Of a stretch of DNA of 64,000 bases, positions 1-10,366 are shown piece after piece; positions within the stretch are counted from its first letter, which is position 1; every line of letters begins with the position of its first letter. A program made the translations under genes and the position numbers. Location: positions 41,486,590-41,550,589 of the forward strand of contig CM059199.1 of assembly GCA_030323885.1 (NCBI GenBank). The letters run 5' to 3'. The stretch is from Branchipolynoe longqiensis (Eukaryota > Annelida > Polychaeta > Phyllodocida > Polynoidae). The notes beneath the pieces are model-generated. The model ran no database searches, had not been told where the DNA came from, and saw nothing but the letters and a program-made list of their open reading frames with translations.

Positions 1-1260
1 TCTACCTCCTGTTGTGACCCCATCTCGATGAGCTCCCCAACCTTCTAACGAAGCATCAGTAGTAATTACTGTATTAGGTTCCGCCATGCGGATTGGATTT
101 GGTGAACTTGCTATATGTTGCATCCACCATCCAATATCCTGTAACCCTTCTTGCGAAATAAACATCTTTCGCTCAAAATTGCCTTTAGTTTGTGTTAACG
201 CTAAATTTTTATCTATTTCTAGCGACTTAATATGGGCCTTCCCATATAACACAGCAGGTGCATATGAGGTCATTATGCCAATAAGAACAGCAACCTGTCT
301 AATTTTTGGCTTTGATAACTTAATAAGCTGAGTCGCTGTAGTCATAAACTTAATTAGTTTTTGTTCTGTTATCGACACTGTAAGGGACTGTGTATCCAGA
401 ATAAACCCTAAACATTTGAGTTGTTTTGTTGGTTTAAACACTGACTTTTGTTGATGTACATAAAACCCCAATTTAGTGAGTAATGCACATAAATCCAAAA
501 CTGCATTCACAAAACCAATTTGTGTTGATGCTATAATAAAAGAATCATCTATGTATGGAAACATTATATGACCCTTCCTCGCCATTACCGAGAAAACAGG
601 TTTAAGCAATTTAGTAAATAAACGTGGCGCACAAGCTAAGCCATTCGGCATACAGGTAAACTCATAGAGTTGGTTATCCCAAATAAATCGAAGAAATTTT
701 CGGTATTGTTCCATTATGGGAAGCGTATAATATGCATCCTGTAAATCAACACTAGCCATCCACGCATCTGGTGTAATCAGATCTCGTGCCGTATCTAGAG
801 AGAACATTTTAAAATGTCGATATTCCACCCTTTTATTAAGGATTGTTAAATCCAGGATCATTCGAACATCACCATTAGGCTTCGGTCTCGAGAAAATGTT
901 TGAAATAAACTGTCCTGAACAGTGTGTCACTTTTTGTATAATTCCTTTCTCAAAGAATTTATGTACCTGTTTAGTTAGTGCGTCTCGTTCAACTGGTTGA
1001 ATGTTATATGGAAAAGGTATTATACTTTGTACAGGAATTTGTGTAAAGGGAATTTGAACACCGCTAACTATTTCTATAATTTCTTGGTCACTAGTAATTT
1101 TGTGCCACTCAGAAATATGATTACTAATATTACCAGCCACAAAGTTGCTTACAGTTTGTGTGTTTTTAGAGGCTGCAGGGACTTGTAAAGTTTGTGTTTG
1201 GACCTCTACTTGGACCCGCCCCTGGGGAAAGGTCTCGACGAGTTGAACCCTCGACCTATT
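1..1260 (-). CDS. DIRS-like reverse transcriptase / RNase H polyprotein, cut by the window edge
   Basis: A continuous open frame runs from inside the end of gag to base 1, so its C-terminal part lies outside the window. In order I read: a linker of the form NHISEWHKIT; the RT block SVDLQDAYYTLP (about 722-757); CMPNGLACAPRLFTKLL (about 605-655); the catalytic motif FPYIDDSF (541-566); the thumb; and the first RNase H motif TDASLEGWGAH (about 24-58) with its catalytic Asp. The WHKIT linker, the LACAPRLFTKLL block and TDASLEGWG are the form seen in tyrosine-recombinase retrotransposons (DIRS/Ngaro/PAT) rather than LINEs or Gypsy. The frame is -1 relative to gag and overlaps it, so translation may need frameshifting or a separate start; no start codon was established. 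A tyrosine recombinase would be expected beyond base 1. Confidence 0.85.
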
Positions 1261-2546
1261 GGCCGTGTGGTGTTGTCGGTCCAGCCTGGGCGAGCGCCCC
1301 GGCCCCGAAACCCTTGACCGAAGTTTGAACTCGGTCTGGTTCCTCTGGTGAACCGTCGTGGACGAAAATCCCCTCGTGACTTTTTGAAACGAGGAACTTC
1401 CTGTTTCTTCTTGCCATCCATGTTTTTGCCACTCTTGGCTGCAGTCTCTACCTCTTTATAGAGGTATTGTAGTTGACCGCCAAACATCTTGGTATTATCT
1501 AAAGGTTTCCCTTTAATCGGCTCTGGAGCAAGATAGAGCGTAAACTCCTTCCCCTCATTATCGGTAACCTTCTTAGAGCGAGCCACTTCTTTGCCAGCAT
1601 CTGTGCAAACTGACTTGAAGACATTTTCATATCTTCGAAACGACAGGTAATTACCTGCCGCCGCTAGCACTGCAATGCCTTTGTCCATTGTCTTAGCCAA
1701 AGACGAGAACTTATTTTCACTCTGCATCCTATTAGCCACAGGAACAATAGCTGTTAGGGTAGCCAACACTGCCTTATGCACTGTGTGCAACACATCCTCA
1801 AACTTCTTACGGTCATCCGTCATATTGACATCCCGATCCATTTCTTTAATGATGGAGTTGGGAACACCCTTTATGCCTGTTAACTCATCTCCTAACTTGG
1901 AGATAACCTCCGCCGGTTTGAACGTGCGAAAATGACCATTCACGGTCTCGCGCATAAGCGTAGTGGTTTTAACCCGCTTAGCCTTTGGCTTCTCCACCTT
2001 CTTAGACACTTTAGTGCCAATGTCCGCATAGACCCCTTCATATATGGTGTCTGAGTCTGATTCCATAGAAGTAGACTCAGTGGACGACTCAGAAGAAGAA
2101 TATTTCCTGTTCCTCTTCTTCTTTTTGGACTTAGTCTTCCGCTTTTTGCGCAAACCAGACTCTGCCCGCTCCTTGGTGAATTCATCACCCGAAGAAATCA
2201 CCTGTTTCTTCTTCTTCCTCCGTTTAGGAGAAGGAGGAGGAGGAGCCCTAAGCTCCACCGCCGAGTCTGTGTCCAAGAAATCCTCAAATGAATCCTCTTG
2301 GACACTCGGCCTACGCGATTTGGCAGTTAAGATATGGCTTTCCAATCTTGCAAAGCGAGCCTCCCAATCTGGAGGCGCAGGCACATCAGGCACTGCGTCC
2401 TCGTCCGGGTCGGAGAGGATATGCGCCCGGGGCTGTGTCGACGGCCCTGCCGACAACACAGGTGAGGAGTCGTACTCCTCGTCCACTCCACTCGGAACAC
2501 GCCCCTCGGCTGCTGCTGCACCGCGCTTACACCGCTTCGTGGCCAT
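1206..2546 (-). CDS. DIRS-like retrotransposon gag-like ORF1 protein (446 aa)
   Basis: Intact ORF of a retrotransposon structural (gag-like) protein, expected to bind element RNA in the cell. The N-terminal third is acidic and low in complexity. A Lys/Arg-rich segment follows (about residues 105-150, PKRRKKKKQ and KTKSKKKKRNRK), resembling a bipartite nuclear signal, then a Ser/Asp/Glu stretch. A helical middle domain (about residues 190-370) leads to an Arg/Gly-rich C-terminus (RGRGARPGW, GRGF) typical of nucleic-acid binding. There is no CCHC zinc knuckle, as usual for DIRS elements. I start at the ATG at 2546 (MATKRCKRG); an in-frame ATG at 2597 would add 17 residues of AT-rich origin. The downstream RT frame overlaps in the -1 phase. 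The absence of stops suggests a young copy. Assignment to DIRS comes from the adjacent RT. Confidence 0.75.
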   Translation of the reverse strand: MATKRCKRGAAAAEGRVPSGVDEEYDSSPVLSAGPSTQPRAHILSDPDEDAVPDVPAPPDWEARFARLESHILTAKSRRPSVQEDSFEDFLDTDSAVELRAPPPPSPKRRKKKKQVISSGDEFTKERAESGLRKKRKTKSKKKKRNRKYSSSESSTESTSMESDSDTIYEGVYADIGTKVSKKVEKPKAKRVKTTTLMRETVNGHFRTFKPAEVISKLGDELTGIKGVPNSIIKEMDRDVNMTDDRKKFEDVLHTVHKAVLATLTAIVPVANRMQSENKFSSLAKTMDKGIAVLAAAGNYLSFRRYENVFKSVCTDAGKEVARSKKVTDNEGKEFTLYLAPEPIKGKPLDNTKMFGGQLQYLYKEVETAAKSGKNMDGKKKQEVPRFKKSRGDFRPRRFTRGTRPSSNFGQGFRGRGARPGWTDNTTRPIGRGFNSSRPFPRGGSK

Positions 2547-3135
2547 CGGGAGCTGAAATAAACATTTTTGGTCAGTCCCGGTATATATATATGTCACAAT
2601 ATGGTTGTTTCAAACTCATTTGGACATCTATTGGTGTTAAAGAACGTGTTTATACCGTTATAACACAGGCGTAATAAGCTAAATTTGTGCGTGGGTTGTG
2701 GGTCAAGCCCAAACCTTACGCGGGGTCGGGACCAGTGTATCGGCCCGCCCATCCCTCTGTTCCGCACACTTCTCCCACCTGTGACTACTACGTCAACAAG
2801 TTGGAGAAAATGCTACGAAACTCGGAGAAACGCCTGAAAAAGTTTTGTCTAGGGGAGTCTATAAAAGAAACCCAGGAGCATCTCCAACATTACTCTCTAT
2901 TAGAGTACGAGAGAATTTCCACATGAGATAGGGCGAAACCCACATCTCTACCCATAGTCACACGGTGACCCGGGTGTTGACATAACCGCTAATGACCAGT
3001 TTGGTTCCTTCGAGAAACCCACTCGAGTGTTCTATCCTTGGTTGTTTATAACCAAATAACTCGTCCAAAATGGACCAACGAAAGTCTAAACTTTCCATAA
3101 TGATACTCTAATGCATCATAATTAAGCTAACCACA
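2547..3135 (-). mobile_element. Probable 5' non-coding/terminal region of the DIRS-like element
   Basis: Lies directly upstream of gag. It contains no SINE-A, unlike most of the window, and has a TATA-like stretch at 2581-2591. A short hairpin, TTGGTT-GTTTAT-AACCAA, lies near 3039-3056. The outer boundary is a guess, placed where AT-rich sequence and another repeat begin. DIRS elements end in inverted terminal repeats, but the partner repeat would lie outside the window, so this cannot be confirmed here. Confidence 0.35.
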
Positions 3136-3304
3136 GTTTTTATTATACTTACTGCGTATTTGCTTGTATGTAGACTAATTTTGCCGGAGCAACCCAACGA
3201 CACGTTATCCAGTCGTGAGTTGTATATGCTAATTGCTGGTACCGGACGTGCTTACCTCTCCCTAGCCTGAGGCTAGCCTGAGGCTGTTTACCGAGGTAAA
3301 ATAG

Positions 3305-3535
3305 ATATATATGCTGTATAAACCATTGTACAAGTATAATAAGGTCGGAAGCTTCCATCTGCTCCTCAGCACTAACTCCTCCCTCAGTCACCTACACTTC
3401 CATCCTACTCACACTCAGATCCGTTGGGGGGGCGCCACACGTCTGTGAAGGCAACACTGCCACCCCCCCCCCCCCGCCCCCCCCCCAGCTACACTCACTG
3501 CACCGCCGAAAATGTATATAAACACATATATATAT
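3305..3535 (+). repeat. Copy of an interspersed repeat with a GTATAAT palindrome
   Basis: Begins CTGTATAAACCATTGTACAA, then AGTATAATAAG, and ends near CACTCACTGCACCGCC. The same plan is seen twice in tandem at 29046-29430, and its left part at 21470-21500. It contains a C-rich run at 3464-3487 and is followed by TA-rich microsatellite (3510-3640). The class is unknown. Confidence 0.45.
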
Positions 3536-3640
3536 GGATAAATATATATATATACATATAGAGATGTACCTATGTCCATATATATACATGAAGATACCTA
3601 TATGTATATTTGAATATATATGTAGTATATATGTGTCGAA
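3510..3640. repeat. (TA)n-rich microsatellite
   Basis: Imperfect TATATA/CATATA tracts follow a 20-base C-rich run; no coding signal. Confidence 0.8.
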
Positions 3641-3957
3641 CCTGTAGGCTGGTCAAAAACATATGTGAATACAGTCACATGCCCTAAATTACACGCGTGA
3701 GTCTCAGTATGCAAACACTACCATCTGGTTATCTGTATTCCTTTCTTCCCATTCTCAGTGTTTTATTCCATTTTTCTTTCAGCTACTTGTTTATCCCACG
3801 TCATTGTTCCCCACAGGCCCGGGCCCCTACGATGGTTAGTGAGAGGACTGCCGCTGGGTCCGGAGGTGCTTGCTCTGTTTAACCGTGATGGAACTATTAC
3901 TTCTACCAGCCACAGGGGGGCAGGGCAGGCCACACGCCAAGGCACAACAGTTATTTA

Positions 3958-4274
3958 GTTGGTTGGTTGTTGGAGCTTTGCATCCTAGCAAGAGCAAAGG
4001 TCATATGAGGATGGGTACCGACCTGTGACAGTGCACACTCATGCAGCTTTATAAGGATGCCCCACTGGGAAATCAGGCCGCCGGCACCCTGAACCCATTT
4101 CCACCTCAGTCAGATTATCCTGAAAATAAGCTAGTCCGTCCTTTCCCTATCCTAATAACGCTGAGTGCTGGCTAGAAAGCGACAAGTACCAATTTTGTAA
4201 GTCATCGGGAATCATACTCCCGAGCTGCCGCACGGTAAACCTGCGCTCTACCGACTTGGCCACGGCGTCTGGTC
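3958..4274 (-). mobile_element. SINE-A, full length, head variant 2
   Basis: On the plus strand it starts with the complement of the 3' tail (TTGGTTGGTTG), passes the conserved body (GTACCGACCTGTGACAGTGC) and ends with the complement of a tRNA-like head (GCGCTCTACCGACTTGGCC). It abuts another copy immediately to the right. Confidence 0.85.
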
Positions 4275-4283
4275 AAACAGTGG

Positions 4284-4592
4284 TTGTCTGGTTGTTTGTT
4301 TTTGGAGGTTTACCTCTTGGCAACATCTAAAGTAATATCCGGTCATTCAGGATACGCACTGTCTTGTGACAGTGCACATTCATGGCAATTTTATATTGCT
4401 GCCGCACTGGGAGACTAGGGTACTGGCACGTTGATCCAATTCCCAATTCAGTCACATCATCTTGATACTGAGCTAACCAGTCCATACCATATCCTAGTAT
4501 TGCTGAGCGCCAGGCTCGGTAGTAATAAGTATCGGCTTTGTAAGTCATCGGTTTGAGTTTGACTCGACCAGAAATCCAACTCCTGGCCTGAC
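4284..4592 (-). mobile_element. SINE-A, head truncated
   Basis: The body is recognisable (CTTGTGACAGTGCACATTCA) with an expansion before it. Only the inner end of the head (TCGACCAGAAATCCAACTCC) remains, and the A-box part is missing. Confidence 0.75.
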
Positions 4593-4608
4593 TCATGGAG
4601 ATGACCTT

Positions 4609-4640
4609 AAAGTTGCATAATCCAATGAAACCAAAAGCAA
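4609..4640. mobile_element. Terminal fragment of the TTAAAGTTGCATAG TIR family
   Basis: About 30 bases starting CTTAAAGTTGCATAATCCAA match the terminal repeat of the elements at 9952, 24826 and 61998; the rest of the element is absent. Confidence 0.5.
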
Positions 4641-4699
4641 AGCACTTACTTAGCCTTGCTGAATGGCCAAGTCACTCACTCATATTCTATAACTGGCAT

Positions 4700-5150
4700 T
4701 CATATAAGTGTCATCATCATCATCATCATGATGTCGGTCGCGATGCGACAAAGACTGCTTTCATTACAAAAAAGCGATGACCGAGCCAGTATGGTGTTGT
4801 GTGCAGTTGTACATTTCATGAAAGCTGCCTGCAAAACTGTTGAAGTGTTGCTGGATTTTGGAAGTTACCAGCAGCACTCTCTCGGGGAGCAAATAGAGGT
4901 TTCACATTGGCAAGAACATGTCAAGACAGGCGCAAAACTATTTGTCCCTGCAGTGGCTGGTCGGGAGATGTTGGGAGTTCCATACATCAACCGCCCTTAA
5001 TGCTGCCACAGTGATATAGTTTTCTGTGGTTTGCTCCCTTAGCCTTCGGTTCTGTCAAGAACCTGTACCTCAAGGCAGTGGTTTACAACTCTGCAGGGCA
5101 GAGGCATCAAACTCCCTGAGGTATTGCGATACCTGCAATACCTGCATACC
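4700..5150 (-). mobile_element. Non-autonomous retroelement sharing a LINE 3' tail
   Basis: Read on the minus strand it ends in CTTTGTCGCATCGCGACC followed by (ATG)n. That 3' end is shared with the LINE fragments at 10448-10639 and 37757-38020, but its body has no LINE coding sequence. Sister copies: 9449-9890 (plus) and 44316-44710 (minus). The 5' end contains short GCAGGTATTG repeats. No A/B boxes were seen in the body. Confidence 0.65.
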
Positions 5151-5170
5151 ATGGATTGGACGGGAAACAT

Positions 5171-5503
5171 GATTGTTTATTTGTTGTTGTTTTATATCCT
5201 ATCAACATCTAAGGTCATACCAGGATGGGTACCGACTTGTGACAGTGCACTCTCATGGTACTTTATAGTGCTGCCTCACTGGGAAATCAGGCCACCGGCA
5301 GCATGACCTGAGTCACATTATCCTGACACTGAGCCAACCAGTCCTTGGCCTATCCTAATAATGCCAAGTGCCTGGCTAGGAAGTGACAAGTATCAATTGG
5401 TTTGACTCGACCAGGGTTTGACCCCCACAAATCCATCGGTTCGGATCCCCCGATCTCCCAAAACAGGAGACGGACGCTCAACTCATTCGGCCATCCTGTC
5501 CCG
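5171..5503 (-). mobile_element. SINE-A, full length, head variant 1
   Basis: Tail complement TTTGTTGTTG, body TACCGACTTGTGACAGTGC, head complement ending CATTCGGCCATCCTGTC. A small insertion in the head duplicates the CCACAAATCC/GGTTCGGATCC region, a sub-variant also seen at 13140-13200, 19200-19240 and 53180-53215. Confidence 0.85.
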
Positions 5504-5689
5504 GAAACGCGAAGCAGAAACCGCGGTTCCTTGCACCGGATGTAATCAGTCAAATGTACCAGGTAATATGGGACACTGCCGTCACTTTGGGGACAACCTG
5601 CTGATTGCAGTGGGAGTTGGAGTGGGTGCTTGGCACGGTAGATGTGGAAATGTGTCCGGGTTAATTTGTTTCCATGTAGACAGTGGTTG

Positions 5690-5788
5690 GTTGGGAAATG
5701 GATGTTCTCGTCCTGGCAACATATAAGGCTCATATCATGACGGGTACCGACTTGTGACATTGCACACTCATTGTGAATTTATAGTGAT
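5690..5788 (-). mobile_element. SINE-A 3' fragment
   Basis: Only the tail-proximal 100 bases remain (GGGTACCGACTTGTGACATT). It is cut off exactly where SINE-B starts, which suggests SINE-B landed here or that the two recombined. Confidence 0.7.
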
Positions 5789-6097
5789 GTTCTCTGTGGC
5801 AGAGTGGTTAGAGTGTCTGACTTTTTTCTAGGTCGGACGCCTAATCTGAAGGTCATGGTTCGATTCCCCATGCCCCCCCCCCCCACCTCTGCCAATTTGG
5901 ATTAACACCGCTGTCTATAACTTACGGCGTCATCAAAGGCTGGTTGCTCTCATACCATGTCTATGTGGTGTGGGAGGTTAAAAATCCCTTGGGTCGGTAA
6001 AATTGTAGGCGCATGCTTTCTATCGACAAACTGTCTAATGGTGAAAACAAGTCTATTCAGACTTATCCATGATGGGCAGAATAAATCTTCAAGAATA
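5789..6097 (+). mobile_element. SINE-B, full length
   Basis: The tRNA-like head has an A box (GTGGCAGAGTGGTTAGAGTG) and a B box (GGTTCGATTCC). A poly-C stretch follows, then a body ending GATGGGCAGAATAAATCTTC and an A-rich tail. Other copies: 20931, 23772 (minus), 39901 and 42251. The head is not a functional tRNA: an extra T-rich insertion breaks the anticodon arm. Confidence 0.8.
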
Positions 6098-6974
6098 GTG
6101 CTGCCCAACTAGTAAAGAACAATATTAACAACAATTGCGGAACCATCTAATAGTAACAACACATAATTACCACATGTGTAAAACCTTTATTATCAAACTG
6201 GAATTGCATGCGCTTAGTATCACCACTGCTAATTTCATATTATACCGGCCCAGCAAGGGGGGGGGGGGGGGGGGGCTAATGCCTAACACATGTAATATAC
6301 GTAAACAATACCCATATATAGAGAGGGAAAATTAATTCACCAGAATCCAGAAAACGGAAACGGCTGTTTCTGCAGAATTGAGATAAACTGGACCCAGTAC
6401 CTTCTCTCATGTTTTACCTATCAGATTCACCAGAAACTAGAACCAGCTTCCAGCCAATTAGAAGTTTCAGTAGTGCTGACACTGGTTCTGGGCAAATCTG
6501 TACTTATAGATTGTGTCCACTGGTGACCAGCGTGACAAAAATAGCAATCGAACTGGTTCCCTGTTCCACCGTGAGTACTGTAAAACACCAGGAGAAGGCA
6601 CTGGGACCAGTTAATATTGATCTTTTATAATTATTAAAATGTTCTTAAATAGAATAATATATGCTTCGTTTCATCTATTAGTATTACCAATCCTATATTT
6701 CCTATGGGGGTCGGTCCTAAGCATTGTTTATTCACCTTAACATTTATATTTCATTTATTATCGAACAGGAATTAAATAGAGTGTACTATTACACATGATA
6801 GTTTTCATTTATATATCAAGTAAGTTGACTGCACGGCTGGAAGACCAGTGCTTTAGCGCTGAAATAAAACCACATTATTCACTGAATAAACTACATTTAG
6901 TAAAATAAAATAAAAATAGGCAATCTCCCCCTCCCTCCCGCTCTCAGCCGGCACACCGTTTAAACCCGTGGACA
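6098..6974. other. No gene or known repeat seen
   Basis: AT-rich single-copy-looking DNA with a 19-base G run at 6256-6274. No ORF with family features. Confidence 0.5.
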
Positions 6975-7045
6975 TCCGACTGAACTCCGTCCTGATATGA
7001 CCTTATATGTAGCCAGGATGTAAAACCCCAACAACCAACTCGTAT
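6975..7045 (+). mobile_element. SINE-A 3' fragment
   Basis: Matches the last 65 bases of SINE-A (CTGATATGACCTTATATGTA) and ends in an AACAACC tail. Confidence 0.65.
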
Positions 7046-7454
7046 ACCTTACTCTATATACAATTAACAACAACAACAATCCTAAATTGAAAAATGGCTG
7101 GAAGAAGTTGCTTCGGCACGACTTATTCAGCAGAATAAACATATTAACAACAGCAACAAAAAACAACAAACAAAAACCGGCTGGGCCTGTCTACACGGAA
7201 AAAATTGAGCTGCCCAGCACGTGGTGCCGGAAATTGACTGTGACTGCCAATCGAGGCACCGCGCCTAAATACACATCGCTCATGGGGAAGTCGCCTAGAG
7301 GGGTGTGATTTGGGATTTAGCAAATAGGCAACCTTGCGTCCTTTTTTTTCTTTCTTTCTTCGTCTAATCTGTCTCTAGGTCACTGGGTCTGTTATCAGCT
7401 GCAGGTATACCCAGCGTTTTACCAATAAATACCCCGTGTCTGTGGTGCTAGCTG

Positions 7455-7622
7455 CTGCGTCACTATATAGACGAGATCACCGTTCCGACTGCGCATGCGC
7501 TGAAAATGGCGTTGGCAGCAAGGCAAAGGCCTACTCCCATTGAGTTTGCCGATACGCGTAGGGCAACACTTCGATTTTATTCCAAATTATTAAAAATACA
7601 AAACAATTTGGTACAAACATAA
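7455..7622 (+). promoter_or_regulatory. Candidate promoter: TATA-like, NRF1-like and YY1-like motifs with a short ORF
   Basis: The sequence shows CACTATATAG (7461-7470), a perfect palindromic NRF1-type site GCGCATGCGC (7491-7500) and AAAATGGCG (7503-7511), a YY1-like motif that includes an ATG. From 7506 a 38-codon frame (MALAARQRPT...) runs to a TAA at 7620-7622. NRF1 plus YY1 near a start is a common animal promoter arrangement; whether this one is used cannot be told. No downstream exon was found. Confidence 0.35.
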
Positions 7623-7696
7623 CACATAAGTAATTCTTGTTCTAAATATTAAAATGTCAAATGTGTCAACAACAACTTGTTTCAAAGAAATATATA

Positions 7697-8080
7697 ACCA
7701 ATGTCTGATTAACCCTACCAATTTCCTAGCCCAACAAATGTTATTAACCATAGGATATAAATACAAACATGAATAAAATGAGTAAAACTGACTCTGGCTA
7801 TGGCTCTAACACTAGTCTCAGTGCCCAGATTGTTCTCCATCTAAATGGAGATGGTATAAGATGTGCTGATTAGATTGATCTAAATACAATGCTAGATAAA
7901 AGATTAACATATTGATTTATTATAGATATTTTTTAAGTTGGTATTCTATGTTTCAAACAAGAGCTGAGATGACCACATTTCATAGCTGCACCCAGTGTCT
8001 TAGCATTAGTCATGTTCTTTGCAGGGGTTTGTTTTTCTTCCACACATCCCACAATGCACCGCGCGGCTGGAATTGCGATG
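7697..8080 (+). repeat. Dispersed direct repeat, copy 1
   Basis: Matches 10916-11306 along its length (shared GTTATTAACCATAGGATATA; CTGACTCTGGCTATGGCTCT; CATTTCATAGCTGCACCCAG). It contains TCCCACAATGCACCGCGC (8047-8064), similar to a ZNF143-type promoter motif. No terminal repeats were found, so its class is unknown. Confidence 0.6.
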
Positions 8081-8268
8081 TAGTCTATTCACCTTACCCT
8101 CGCCCCATGGCCCCTCTATCCATAATGGCACCTCTCTCTATTGAGTCGGGGTAGCAGTTCTGCAACCAGTAACCATCGTAAGGTTACAAACAACCCCAGG
8201 CAAGCAAGTCACCTGCGATTCGAGGTTTATTTGCGCTGACAATGTGTTTACCCGGAATGGACTACTAA

Positions 8269-8938
8269 TACCCCTGTCACACTACGACGTAACGAGCCAG
8301 CGTGAGCCTAACGTGGTCATTTTTCGTCATTACGTTGGGTTATGTCATGATGACGTCAGAATGACGTTAGAATGACGTCGAGCTACATCACATTACGTCG
8401 TGTTACGTCGAGTTATGTCAAGGTTTTGGACATGTTCAAAAATGTTGACGTAGCTCGAACGTAAGGGTTTACGCTCGCTGTACGTTCTGTTCACGTTGAG
8501 TGAACGTCAATGATGTTAAACGGACGTTTTTCCAATGCTGCTCACTACGTTCAACTACGTTCCACTACGTTGACCCACATTAAACCGAGTGCACATGCCC
8601 ATGTGGCGTAATGGGAACGTCAGGAGAACGTCAGGAGAACGTCAGAAGAACGTCAGGAGAACGTGCATTCAACGTACGGTCAACATCTCATGACGTAGGT
8701 AACGTCACGTAATGTTCTTCTGGCGATGCAATAACGTTCATAACGTTCTGTGAGCGTAATGATGTTGTCCTCTCTTGTTGAATGACGGTATTACCACGCT
8801 TTACCGACGTTACACTCTCATCCACTATGCTGCATCCATGTTCAACTTGTGCTCAAATTTGCATACTACGCCCAGAAGTTCAACGTTCTTCACGTTCTCC
8901 CTACGCTGACGTCATTACGTCGTAGTGTGACAGGGCCA
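8269..8938. mobile_element. PIF/Harbinger-like non-autonomous TIR element (670 bp)
   Basis: Left end TACCCCTGTCACACTACGAC; right end, inverted, TGGCCCTGTCACACTACGAC. A 3-bp TAA lies on both sides (8266-8268, 8939-8941), the TWA target typical of PIF/Harbinger. The interior is nearly all ACGT words (GACGTCAGAATGACGTTAG; AACGTCAGGAG repeated four times at 8620-8665). It has no transposase ORF. Confidence 0.7.
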
Positions 8939-8998
8939 TAAGAAACAAAAAAAAAGGTTCTTCGGCGAAGTGAATTTAACAATTCATTCCCTTGATGT

Positions 8999-9250
8999 AG
9001 TTGGTTCGTTTTACATCCCGCCTAAAGCTAAGGTCATATCAGGATAGATACCGACTTGTGACAGGGCGCACTCATGGCGACTTTATAGTGCTGCCCCACT
9101 GGGAGATTCGGCGGCCAGCACCATGATTTGATATCCCATGCAATCACATTATCCTGACATTGAGCCAACCACTCCTTGCCCTATCCTAATAATGCCGACC
9201 ACCTGGATAGTGATGAGTATCAATTTTGTAAGTCATCGGTTCCACTGGAG
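8999..9250 (-). mobile_element. SINE-A, head replaced by inverted head piece
   Basis: Tail and body are normal (GATACCGACTTGTGACAGGG). The region 9262-9345 then carries a second SINE-A head in the opposite orientation (CCGTCTCCCGTTTTGGTAGA), so this is a rearranged or fused pair. Confidence 0.7.
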
Positions 9251-9448
9251 TGAAAATAGAACTCTCGATCTCCCACCGTCTCCCGTTTTGGTAGATTGTG
9301 CGATCCTGGTTGAGTCAAACCAATTACTTAAAAACTGACATCTGCCGAATCGGGCACCGCGTCATGTCACTATATTGAGTCTAGGTCGCCTGCGTTTCGA
9401 CGTTCATTTGCACTATTAATAGCCTACTATTAAGAAAAAAATGGTATG

Positions 9449-9890
9449 CAGGTATTGCAGGTATTCCAATACCTCAGGGAGTTTGACGCCCCTGCCCTGC
9501 ATAGTTGTAAACCACTGCCTTGTGGTACAGGTTCTTGACAGAACTGAAGGCTAATGGAGCAAACCCTAAACAGAAAACTATGTCACCATGGCAGCATTAA
9601 GGGCGGTTGATGTATGGAAATCCCAACATCTCCCGACCAGTCACTGCAGGGACAAATAGTGTGGCGCATGTCTGGACATGTTCTTGCTGGTGTGAAACCT
9701 CTATTTGCTCTCCGAGAGAGTGCCTCTGGTAACTTGCAAAAGCCAGCAGCACTTCAACACTTTTGCAGGCAGCTTTCATGAAATGTACAACCACACAAAA
9801 CACCATACCGGGAGAGCGGCAGTCAAGTCATGAAAGCAGTCTTTGTCGCATCGTGACCGACAGCATGATGATGATGATGATGATGATGAA
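9449..9890 (+). mobile_element. Non-autonomous retroelement sharing a LINE 3' tail, plus-strand copy
   Basis: The clearest full copy: 5' end GGTATTGCAGGTATTCCAAT, 3' end AAAGCAGTCTTTGTCGCATC and (ATG)n at 9864-9888. The last about 60 bases match the LINE at 37757-38020, with the same order up to the microsatellite. Confidence 0.7.
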
Positions 9891-9951
9891 GAAAAATAAA
9901 GAAAATATCCTTTGCTGAAGGGAGTGCAACACCTCATTCCATCGATGTATA

Positions 9952-10293
9952 TTAAAGATGCATATTCCAATGACAATGATCAAATTTTCAAAACCAAAAC
10001 AATTATCTAGATTGTATTCTAGATATCTAACTTAGATAGTGCCGCAATTATTAAACATGTGTTACCACTCATAATGGAATATTGTGGCAATTGAATAGAA
10101 TCTGTCACTGCAGAAGGCTATGGTGTCAGAGTTTTGGCATGATTGCTAAAATTAATGTAGCATGGTTGCATGTAAAATATCTCAAAAGATAGCCATTTAA
10201 AATAATAGTTATTGGTTTATTATAAGGATCAACCCGATACATTTATCTCAGAAAATGCCAGAAACTAATGACCAACTGACTATGCAACTTTAA
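9952..10293. mobile_element. TIR element, TTAAAGTTGCATAG family
   Basis: Ends TTAAAGATGCATATTCCAAT and, inverted, TTAAAGTTGCATAGTCAGTT. It is AT-rich inside and shares GTGTCAGAGTTTTGGCA with the copies at 24826 and 62350-62590 (opposite strand). No ORF. A TTAA at each end may be target or terminus. Confidence 0.6.
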
Positions 10294-10366
10294 CAAATTG
10301 CTTAGAAACAATGCCAGCCACATAGTTACTGCTAATTTACCATAACCCATTGTGTTCAATACACTT

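Noticed and set aside
1940..2556. Frames on both strands within the gag region
   Set aside because: Shadows of the gag ORF; no independent features.
3831..3959. Possible exon after a CCCCACAG acceptor
   Set aside because: The frame is short, no donor or partner exon was found and no protein similarity recognised.
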